The notes beneath the pieces are model-generated. The model worked only from the letters and a program-made list of their open reading frames with translations, was not told the origin of the DNA and searched no databases. From the NCBI GenBank assembly GCA_009691925.1, contig SIAG01000187.1, positions 1 through 7,872 of the forward strand: DNA of 7,872 bases, read 5' to 3'. Below are positions 1-5,739 of the stretch, piece after piece (positions within the stretch are counted from its first letter, which is position 1; the number at the start of each line of letters is the position of its first letter). Position numbers and translations under genes: made by a program. This stretch comes from Planctomycetaceae bacterium (lineage in GTDB: Bacteria; Planctomycetota; Planctomycetia; Pirellulales; UBA1268).

Positions 1-389
1 CCCGCCAGGTCGCGCAGCGCCCCCAGCATCACGCCCCAAGCCGGGGAATCCTCCGCCGGGATCGCGCCGACGTGATTGATGACCACAGGCGTGCCGAGGC
101 CGTGGGCGAGGTCGAGGGCGCGCTTCGTCCCCTCGATCCGCGCCTCGAGCCGATCGCTGTCGGCATAGCCGCCCCGGGTGGGAAAGCGGAGGGCCGCCAC
201 CACAAGCCCCTCGTCGGCGAGCCACTTCCGCAGCTGCCGCACGCCGGTGGCGGAGATCTGCCCCCCGTCGAGGTCGGTGCGGAGATCGAGCTCCACCCCC
301 TTCACACCGAGTGTCCGCGCGCGGCGAAAGGCGGTCCGCAGGTCGGAGGCGAGGGCGCCGGCGGGGACACAGACACTGACTCGATCCAT
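1..389 (-). CDS. Sugar phosphate isomerase/epimerase-like TIM-barrel protein, N-terminal part (runs off left end)
   Basis: Reading the minus strand from the ATG at 389-387 gives 129 codons with no stop before the window edge. The product begins MDRVSVCVPAGALASDLRTA. The pattern is that of the xylose-isomerase-like TIM barrel (AP_endonuc_2 family): a first beta strand, then LGVKGVELDLR near residues 27-37 (strand 2), a helix ending KWLADEGL, then VVAALRFPTRGGY (strand 3), then KRALDLAHGLGTPVVINHVG around residues 90-107 (helix and strand 4). Members isomerise or epimerise sugars or sugar phosphates using a divalent metal. The metal ligands lie in the missing C-terminal part, so the substrate cannot be named. 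No in-frame start lies just upstream of the ATG and no clear Shine-Dalgarno is present. The gene is divergent from the Nif3-like gene across 60 bases. The 5' end is complete; the rest is outside the window. Confidence 0.85.
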   Translation of the reverse strand, partial: MDRVSVCVPAGALASDLRTAFRRARTLGVKGVELDLRTDLDGGQISATGVRQLRKWLADEGLVVAALRFPTRGGYADSDRLEARIEGTKRALDLAHGLGTPVVINHVGAIPAEDSPAWGVMLGALRDLA

Positions 390-449
390 GGAGTGGCACC
401 GGGGGCGGAAAGAGGGATTGGCCCAAAAACAGATTGTATGATCGGAGGG

Positions 450-1247
450 ATGCCGACGCTTGACACCGTGACCGCTTCACTTGAATACCTCGCCCCGCTG
501 CGGCTGGCGGCGGAGTGGGATTCCGTCGGCCTCCTCGTCGGCAGCCGGCGCGGGCGGATCGATCGTGTGCTGACGTGTCTGACGCTGTCGGCCGCCGTCG
601 TCGCTGAGGCGATCGGCGGGGATTTCGACCTCATCGTCACCCACCATCCCCTCCCCTTCCGCCCCGTCGCCCGACTCACCGACTCCACCCCGACCGGCGG
701 CCTCCTCCTCGATCTCGCGCGGGCCGGGATCGCGGTCTGGAGCAGCCATACCGCCTGGGATTCAGCGGCCGGCGGGATCAACGACCTCCTCGCCGCCGCC
801 GCCGGGCTTTCTGCCGTCACGCCGCTCATTCCCGATCCGGTCGCGCCGCGGGCCGGTTTCGGCAGGATGGGGCTGGCAGCGGCAGGGCACTCCGTTATCG
901 ACTTCGCCCGCCAGCTCGCCGCCCACCTGGGGGCGGCAGGGACGCATCTGGCCGGGGCGACCGACCGGGAGGTGGGGCGTGTGGGGATCGTCTGCGGGAG
1001 CGGTGCCGAAGGGATCCCGATCGCCCGCCAGGCCGGGTGCGACACCTTTGTGACGGGCGAATTGAAACTCCACGACGCCCTCCACGCCACCAGCTTGGGA
1101 ATGCAGGTGGTCGTCCTCGGGCATCACGCTAGCGAGCGGTTCTCGATGCCGGTGCTAGCCGATCAACTCGCCGCCGCGGTGCCAGGGCTCGAATGCCGCT
1201 CCAGCGACGCCGAGCGTGATCCGCTGATTCCCCTTGGCAGCTTGTGA
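450..1247 (+). CDS. Nif3/YbgI-like dinuclear metal center protein (DUF34)
   Basis: The 265-residue product matches the short, bacterial form of the Nif3 (NIF3/DUF34, also annotated GTP cyclohydrolase 1 type 2) family, without the PII-like insert seen in longer members. Visible family blocks: LAAEWDSVGLLVG at residues 19-31, the metal-binding THHPL at 64-68 (H65, H66), SHTAWDSAAGGIND at 99-112 with D104, and the C-terminal GHHASE with H225 and E229, equivalent in spacing to H215/E219 of E. coli YbgI. All expected ligands of the di-metal site are therefore present. These proteins form toroidal hexamers in the cytoplasm; their physiological reaction is still unsettled. The open frame continues upstream to about 72 but overlaps the divergent gene there. 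Starting at 450 gives the family's normal N-terminus. ATG 438 is an in-frame alternative adding four residues. A GGAGGG run at 444-449 abuts the chosen ATG too closely to act as its Shine-Dalgarno. Confidence 0.9.
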   Translation: MPTLDTVTASLEYLAPLRLAAEWDSVGLLVGSRRGRIDRVLTCLTLSAAVVAEAIGGDFDLIVTHHPLPFRPVARLTDSTPTGGLLLDLARAGIAVWSSHTAWDSAAGGINDLLAAAAGLSAVTPLIPDPVAPRAGFGRMGLAAAGHSVIDFARQLAAHLGAAGTHLAGATDREVGRVGIVCGSGAEGIPIARQAGCDTFVTGELKLHDALHATSLGMQVVVLGHHASERFSMPVLADQLAAAVPGLECRSSDAERDPLIPLGSL

Positions 1248-1263
1248 CACCTGTACCGGCGCG

Positions 1264-1291
1264 TTGCCCGGCACTTTCCCGGCGCTACAAT
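1264..1291 (+). promoter_or_regulatory. Candidate sigma70-type promoter for the glycosyltransferase gene
   Basis: TTGCCC at 1264-1269 (4 of 6 to TTGACA) and TACAAT at 1286-1291 (5 of 6 to TATAAT) are separated by 16 bases. They lie in the only sizeable gap before the glycosyltransferase gene, which predicts transcription starting near 1298 and a leader of about 80 bases. The leader holds a short AGGTC/GACCT inverted repeat (1299-1319) of doubtful significance. The -10 context GCTACAATT resembles GCTACGATT upstream of the alkaline phosphatase gene. Confidence 0.5.
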
Positions 1292-1381
1292 TCAAGGAAG
1301 GTCTGGGGCCGGGTGACCTGACGTCTTCCGGCCAGTCACTGCCCAGCCTGTTCCTGCCAAGCCTGCCAAGAAGGATCCGTG

Positions 1382-2236
1382 ATGCCTTCCCCCTCTCGAT
1401 CCTCCCGCCGTCCAGAAGTGTCCGACGCTGCCGGGAGCGGCGCGGTGCCTAGGCAGCCGAAGTTCCTCACGGCCCTGCCGGTCTTCAACGAGGTCCGGCA
1501 GGTCGAGGAGGTCCTCGACGAGGTTCTCCGTTTCACGCCCCACGTCCTCGTGGTCGACGATGGCTCGACCGACGGCACGTCGCGGCTCCTCGCCGACCGC
1601 CTCGAGCGTCAGGGGGACATCCGGGTGGTGCGTCATCCGCAAAACCGGGGCTACGGTGCCGCCCTGGCGACGGCCTTCCGCGAAACGCTCTTCGGCGACT
1701 TCGACGGCCTGGTGACGATCGACTGCGACGGCCAGCACCAGCCGCGGCTCATCCCCGCCTTCATCGATGCCGCCACGATCATCGGGCTCGCGGGGCATCC
1801 CGGGGCACCGCTCCCCGACATCGTCTCCGGCAGCCGCTATCTGAAGGTCTTCGACGGCGACAGCCGGCCTCCTGAGTCGCGGCGGCGGATCAACGAGACG
1901 ATCACCGCCGAGATCAACGCCCGCCTCGGCCTCTCCCTCACCGACGCCTTCTGCGGCTTCAAGGCCTACACGCGGCGGGCGCTCTCCGCGCTCCATGTGA
2001 CTGAGCTCGGCTATGCGATGCCGCTTGAAGTCTGGGTGCAGGCTTCAGTGGCCGGCCTGCAGGTCGTGGAGCTCCCCGTTCCCCTCCTCTACCTCGATCT
2101 GGCGCGGAGTTTCGGGGGGGCTCTGGACGACGCCGAGACCCGTCTGGCCTACTACCGCGGTGTTCTCGACCGGGCCGAAGCCGCCGTGGCGGTGTCGGTG
2201 CATGACGTTGTTGAGTCGACACACGGGGCCGGCTGA
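1382..2236 (+). CDS. GT2 family glycosyltransferase, dolichyl/polyprenyl-phosphate mannose synthase-like
   Basis: The 284-residue protein is a GT-A fold family 2 glycosyltransferase. Visible motifs are TALPVFNE at residues 30-37, LVVDDGSTDGTS at 56-67 (nucleotide-sugar binding), HPQNRGYGAALATAF at 85-99, the DXD-type IDCDGQHQP at 113-121 (D114, D116) and VSGSRYL at 148-154. ITAEINARLGLSLTDAFCGFKAY at 174-196 is split here by function: the LTD-x-FCGFKAY segment is typical of DPM1-type enzymes. Such enzymes transfer a sugar from an NDP-sugar to a polyprenyl phosphate at the inner face of the membrane. No membrane helix is visible, so it would be a soluble or peripheral DPM1-type enzyme rather than a GtrB or ArnC type with a membrane tail. 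ATG 1382 is preferred over GTG 1379 because AAGGA at 1371-1375 lies six bases before it. The first 22 or so residues are Ser/Arg/Pro-rich and outside the domain; GTG 1445 is a fallback start. It is probably co-transcribed with the next gene. Confidence 0.85.
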   Translation: MPSPSRSSRRPEVSDAAGSGAVPRQPKFLTALPVFNEVRQVEEVLDEVLRFTPHVLVVDDGSTDGTSRLLADRLERQGDIRVVRHPQNRGYGAALATAFRETLFGDFDGLVTIDCDGQHQPRLIPAFIDAATIIGLAGHPGAPLPDIVSGSRYLKVFDGDSRPPESRRRINETITAEINARLGLSLTDAFCGFKAYTRRALSALHVTELGYAMPLEVWVQASVAGLQVVELPVPLLYLDLARSFGGALDDAETRLAYYRGVLDRAEAAVAVSVHDVVESTHGAG

Positions 2237-2280
2237 ACCTCCGGACGTGATACCCCCTCCGGCCAGCCCATCTCACCCCC

Positions 2281-3963
2281 ATGACATCATCGTGGCCCTC
2301 CGCAACCCGGAGGTTTCGAGCCCCGGCCCTCTCGGGCGACCGGCTGATCCACCCGCCACTTGTGGCGAAGGCCGATGCGCCGGCCGACGCTGTCGAGACG
2401 CTCCTCGACAACAACCGTCTCCTCCGGGCCGCCTTCGACACGCGCATCGGTGACATGCGGCTGTGGGAACTGGTGGCCGCGACGCGGCGTGAGGTGCTGA
2501 CGGTCGCCGCCGAATACACCGGCAGCTACCGCGACATCGAACGGCCGCGGGACGTCGCCGACTGGATCGCGCGCCCGATCATCATGGGGGGGCATCAACC
2601 GGAGCTCTTCCACCCGGGCGTGTGGCTGAAGAACTCCGCCCTCGACGCCTATGCCCGCCGGGTCGGCGGCACCGCAGTGAATCTGATCGTCGACACCGAC
2701 CGCTGCAACCACACGGGGGTCGCTGTCCCGGTGGGGACGCCGCAGGAGGCAAAGCTCGAGCACGTTTCGTTCGATGGACCGGGCCCCGACATGGCCTGGG
2801 AGGAGCGGGGGATCCTCGACGACCACGCGTTCGCCTCCTTCGGCGACCGCTGCTGCGACCTCCTCCTCCCGCTCGAGCCGGCGCCGATCCTGCGGCGCTG
2901 GTGGCCGCTGGTGATGGAGCGCGCTGCGGAAACCCGGCGACTCGGCATCGCGCTGGCCCAAGCCCGCCATCTCGTCGAGGCCCGCTTCGGCCTGGAGACG
3001 CTCGAACTGCCGGTCAGCGAACTGGTGCGGCTGCCGACGGTGCTTGTCTTCACCGGCTGGCTCCTGGCGCGCGTCCGGCAGCTCCATGAGGCCTACAACG
3101 CCGCCCTCGCCGAACACCGCCGCGTCTGGCGGATCCGCGGCCACGGCCGGCCGATGCCCGATCTGGCGGTGCGCACCGACACCACGGCCGATGGGCCGTG
3201 GTTCGAGGTGCCGTGGTGGATCTGGTCGCGCGACGATCCCCGCCGGCGGCGCGTGTTCGCCAACGTCGGCACGGCCGGCACGCTCCTCCTTTCCGACATG
3301 GAGACGCTGCGCGTCGAGCTCCCGATCACGCCCGACACCTCGACGTCGACGTGGGTCGACGCGCTCCAGCGGCTCGAGGGACACGGTTTCCGGCTCCGTC
3401 CCCGGGCCCTGCTCACCACGCTCATCGCCCGGCTCCTCGTCGCCGATGTCTTCGTCCACGGCATCGGCGGCGCCGCCTATGACCGGATCACCGACGGGAT
3501 CGTGCGCCGCCTCACCGGCTGCGATCCGCCCCGCTACGCCGTCGTCACCGGTACGCTGCGCCTTCCGATCGACGAGATCTTCCCCGCCGAGGCCGGTCGC
3601 GATCCGGAGGCGGAGCTCGCGGCCCTTCACCAGACCCTCCGCGATCTCCACTACCACCCCGAGCGGCATCTCCCTCCGAACGACACCCTCGCCCCCGAGG
3701 TCAGCGACTTGGTGATGCAGAAGACGCGCTGGATCGACACCTTCCCCACGCCGACGCTCGCGCGCAGGCGCTGCCGGGAGATCCGCACCACCAACGACCG
3801 GCTTGCCTTCCACACCCAGGCACAGCGGCAGCGATTGCTCGCTCTGTCCGGCCCGCTCACCGGCCGGATCCGCGCCGCCAAGGCGCTCTCATCCCGGGAA
3901 CATCCCTGGTGTTTTTTCCAGGAAAAGTCGTTGCGCCGCTTCCTGCTACTTGAGATCGACTGA
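2281..3963 (+). CDS. Conserved protein of unknown function with BshC-like motifs
   Basis: This 560-residue cytoplasmic-looking protein (no signal peptide or membrane segment) has no function I can assign with confidence. Two blocks stand out. IIMGGHQPELFHPGVWLKN at residues 100-118 is followed by VDTD at 137-140. FRLRPRALLTTL at 370-381 is followed by FVHGIGGAAYDRITDGI at 391-407. In order, spacing and chemistry they resemble the GGQQAGL-xx-GPLYT...EDHD and LRPL...YVGGPGE-x-Y blocks of BshC, the enzyme that adds cysteine to GlcN-malate in bacillithiol synthesis. Total length is also close to BshC (about 540). Key BshC residues differ, so this is at best a divergent relative and the substrate is open. 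From memory, similar HGIGGA-x-YD proteins occur in planctomycetes as hypotheticals. The gene starts 44 bases after the GT2 gene, implying an operon. No Shine-Dalgarno precedes ATG 2281; GTG 2362 is an alternative start. A run of six T near 3912 is coding (WCFFQE), not a terminator. Confidence 0.8.
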   Translation: MTSSWPSATRRFRAPALSGDRLIHPPLVAKADAPADAVETLLDNNRLLRAAFDTRIGDMRLWELVAATRREVLTVAAEYTGSYRDIERPRDVADWIARPIIMGGHQPELFHPGVWLKNSALDAYARRVGGTAVNLIVDTDRCNHTGVAVPVGTPQEAKLEHVSFDGPGPDMAWEERGILDDHAFASFGDRCCDLLLPLEPAPILRRWWPLVMERAAETRRLGIALAQARHLVEARFGLETLELPVSELVRLPTVLVFTGWLLARVRQLHEAYNAALAEHRRVWRIRGHGRPMPDLAVRTDTTADGPWFEVPWWIWSRDDPRRRRVFANVGTAGTLLLSDMETLRVELPITPDTSTSTWVDALQRLEGHGFRLRPRALLTTLIARLLVADVFVHGIGGAAYDRITDGIVRRLTGCDPPRYAVVTGTLRLPIDEIFPAEAGRDPEAELAALHQTLRDLHYHPERHLPPNDTLAPEVSDLVMQKTRWIDTFPTPTLARRRCREIRTTNDRLAFHTQAQRQRLLALSGPLTGRIRAAKALSSREHPWCFFQEKSLRRFLLLEID

Positions 3964-3978
3964 CAATCCGCCTATCCT
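3950..3978 (+). promoter_or_regulatory. Candidate sigma70-type promoter for the Eis-like acetyltransferase gene
   Basis: TTGAGA at 3950-3955 (5 of 6 to TTGACA) and TATCCT at 3973-3978 (4 of 6 to TATAAT) have an ideal 17-base spacer. They overlap the stop of the preceding gene. Transcription would start near 3985, about 40 bases before the ATG at 4025. The -35 box lies inside the last codons of the upstream gene, where TTGAGATC encodes Leu-Glu-Ile, so it could be coincidental. Confidence 0.4.
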
Positions 3979-3996
3979 TGCGACCAACGGATTGTC
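3962..3996. repeat. 9-bp perfect inverted repeat flanking the candidate -10 box
   Basis: GACAATCCG at 3962-3970 and CGGATTGTC at 3988-3996 are exact reverse complements separated by 17 bases, with arm centres 26 bp apart. The left arm overlaps the stop codon of the upstream gene and lies between the candidate -35 and -10. The right arm covers the predicted start of transcription. It could be an operator for a dimeric regulator or, in read-through RNA from the upstream gene, a stem-loop. No T-run follows, so an intrinsic terminator is unlikely. Confidence 0.5.
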
Positions 3997-4013
3997 GATG
4001 TCGCTCCAGGGAT

Positions 4014-4020
4014 AAGGAGG
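4014..4020 (+). promoter_or_regulatory. Strong ribosome-binding site deciding the start of the acetyltransferase
   Basis: AAGGAGG is a full anti-Shine-Dalgarno match, four bases before the ATG at 4025. It is the best ribosome-binding site in the window. It argues that translation starts here although the recognisable GNAT domain begins only about 100 codons later. Confidence 0.75.
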
Positions 4021-4024
4021 CACC

Positions 4025-5617
4025 ATGCCAGCGGAGGGTATGCGAAGGGGGATTGGTTCCCAGGTTCACGCCGGCCGGCGCTCGAGCCATGATGGGGTCG
4101 CACCCCAGATCGCTGTCGGCACGATCGCCGACGACCGAGCCTCGGACGGTGCCGCTGATGCGACGGCCGCCGATGGAGAGACGGAATCTTCCACGCACGC
4201 CGACAGCCTCCGTCTTGCGGTCGTTGCCGAGCCACGGACCGCGGCGCGGCGCCGGAGTGAGCGGAGGCCGGCGATCATCCACCTTCCGATCCATCCGGTG
4301 GCGCCACATCGTCCCCCGTCGTGGATGCTCGAGCAGTGTCAGATCGCCCCCGCACGGGCCGGCGACCAAAGCGAGATCCTCCAACTCCTCTCCGGGCTGC
4401 CGGTGGCGCCGACGAGGGCGGAGTTCCACGCGTCGGTCGATCATCCCGAGCACGATCCCGGCAACCGGCTCGTGGCCAGGCTGGCCGGTCGGATCGTCGG
4501 CCATGTCGAGGTGATGCCGCGTGCGATGATGCTCGGCGCCGGTTCGGTCAGCGCCGCGGTCATCGACCGGGTGGCGGTGCTGCCGGAATGCCGCGGGGCT
4601 GGTCACGGGCAGCGTCTCGTGCAGGCCGCCGAGGACAGAATGCGGATGATCGGTGCCGCCGTCGCCTTCTCGCGCACACGGATCGCACCGTCGTTCCACG
4701 AGATGGGCTGGGCGGTCCTCGGTCGTGATTGCGCTACCCCCGGCCGCCCCACCGACATCCTCGCCCGTCTCCTCGAACGCCCGGCCCCGCTGGCCCGTTC
4801 GTCGGCCAGCGCGGTGCCAGTGGTAGGCCTGTCGACCGAAGGGGTGACGATGCGGCAGTGGCGCCACGTCGAGCTCCCCGCCATCCTTCGGATCTACAAC
4901 CAGAACGCGGCCCGCTTCGTCGGCCCGCTCGATCGCGGCGAGGCCTACTCGCGTTGGCTGGTCAGCCGCGGGGCCTTCGACTCAATCCTTGTTGCCCTCG
5001 TCGGCCAAGACCGCTACGACCTCCACGAGACCTCCGCCCGGATCGTCGGCTATTGCATCCAGGCTGGCCATCGGATCCTCGAGCTGCTCGCCGATCCGGA
5101 GTTCCCCGGCCTGGAGCGCGAGATTCTCGCCCGGGTGTGTGCCGAGGCGATTGAAAACGACCGTCAGGAGATCCTCTACGAGTCGAGCGCCGCCGATCCG
5201 CTCCACGCCGCGGTGGCGGGGGGCGAGAGCCTCGTGCAAGCCCACGATCGGATGGTCGTCGCCAAGTTGATCCGTCCGCTCGAGGTCCTCCAGGCCGTCG
5301 CTCCGGCCACGGTGGCCCGGGCCGCGGCAGCGGGGATCCGCGAAGCCCTCGAACTGGGGATCGAATCGCCCGGCTTCCGCGGCTCTGTGGTCGTCGCCGA
5401 TGGGAAAGCCACGGTGCAGCAGGGACGCATCGGCCGCAGTTGGCTGCGGATGGCAGACGACGAGCTCGCCCGGCTCCTCCTCGGCCAGTGCGATCCGGTC
5501 GAGGCAGTGGCCCGGGGGACAATGGAGCCTTCGACACAGATGGCCCAGCGGCTCGCGGGGATTCTCTTCCCCCGCCAGCCCCTCTGGTGCCCGGTGTGGG
5601 ACGACGTTCCCGCCTGA
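4025..5617 (+). CDS. Eis-like N-acetyltransferase: tandem GNAT domains plus SCP2-like C-terminus
   Basis: The 530-residue product has the layout of Eis-type acetyltransferases. The first GNAT domain covers about residues 103-235, with the acetyl-CoA loop IDRVAVLPECRGAGHG at 180-195 (R190-x-x-G193-x-G195). A second GNAT-like region covers about 276-400 (MRQWRHVELPAILRIYNQN onward). A C-terminal SCP2-like domain runs from about 416 to 530. The family transfers acetyl groups from acetyl-CoA to amines; mycobacterial Eis acts on lysines and aminoglycosides and uses its C-terminal carboxylate in catalysis. The substrate here is unknown. No signal peptide is seen. Residues 1-100 match nothing I recognise, are rich in Ala, Arg, Asp and Ser, and use more A/T-ending codons (28 of about 100 by hand count) than I would expect in this GC-rich region. 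Starting at M101 (4325) would give a family-sized 430-residue protein but lacks a ribosome-binding site, whereas ATG 4025 has AAGGAGG. The gene follows the BshC-like gene by 61 bases. Confidence 0.8.
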   Translation: MPAEGMRRGIGSQVHAGRRSSHDGVAPQIAVGTIADDRASDGAADATAADGETESSTHADSLRLAVVAEPRTAARRRSERRPAIIHLPIHPVAPHRPPSWMLEQCQIAPARAGDQSEILQLLSGLPVAPTRAEFHASVDHPEHDPGNRLVARLAGRIVGHVEVMPRAMMLGAGSVSAAVIDRVAVLPECRGAGHGQRLVQAAEDRMRMIGAAVAFSRTRIAPSFHEMGWAVLGRDCATPGRPTDILARLLERPAPLARSSASAVPVVGLSTEGVTMRQWRHVELPAILRIYNQNAARFVGPLDRGEAYSRWLVSRGAFDSILVALVGQDRYDLHETSARIVGYCIQAGHRILELLADPEFPGLEREILARVCAEAIENDRQEILYESSAADPLHAAVAGGESLVQAHDRMVVAKLIRPLEVLQAVAPATVARAAAAGIREALELGIESPGFRGSVVVADGKATVQQGRIGRSWLRMADDELARLLLGQCDPVEAVARGTMEPSTQMAQRLAGILFPRQPLWCPVWDDVPA

Positions 5618-5632
5618 CTCGGCAAGACCGAG
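5618..5632 (+). terminator. Short hairpin directly after the acetyltransferase stop
   Basis: CTCGG at 5618-5622 and CCGAG at 5628-5632 form a 5-bp stem with a CAAGA loop directly after the TGA. No T-run follows. It could mark the 3' end of the transcript or protect it, but it is too short to call a terminator firmly. Confidence 0.2.
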
Positions 5633-5677
5633 CCAGAGCCCTCCCGCGGAGTTGCTCGCTTCCCGCTCATGAGTGAC

Positions 5678-5686
5678 TGCTACGAT
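5678..5686 (+). promoter_or_regulatory. Candidate extended -10 promoter for the alkaline phosphatase gene
   Basis: TGCTACGAT fits the extended -10 pattern TGN-TANNAT, with TACGAT at 5681-5686. It lies in the 122-base spacer before the phosphatase, 53 bases from its ATG. The -35 is poor (TTCCCG at 5660 with a 15-base spacer). The surrounding GCTACGATT resembles GCTACAATT before the glycosyltransferase gene, suggesting a shared housekeeping -10. No PhoB-type direct repeats were seen nearby. Confidence 0.35.
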
Positions 5687-5739
5687 TTTCCGGCGTTTGT
5701 GTCTCGACACCATGCGACACCGGCCCCGGGGACGTTTTT

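Noticed and set aside
72..449. Upstream 126-codon extension of the Nif3-like open frame
   Set aside because: It overlaps antisense to the well-supported TIM-barrel gene, has no family similarity, and the Nif3 family N-terminus fits the start at 450.
2287..3813. 508-residue open frame on the minus strand opposite the BshC-like gene
   Set aside because: It is a typical GC-rich shadow frame: low-complexity Glu/Arg/Gly/Asp composition, no domain pattern, and the plus-strand product has clear structured motifs.
3904..3922. CCTGG/CCAGG stem with six T, resembling a terminator
   Set aside because: It lies inside the coding region of the BshC-like protein (WCFFQE), and the T-run is in the loop rather than after the stem.
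3857..4867. 336-residue minus-strand open frame across the spacer and start of the acetyltransferase
   Set aside because: It has no recognisable domain, crosses a promoter and ribosome-binding site on the other strand, and is opposite a clear GNAT domain. I considered it because of the odd 100-residue extension but found no support.
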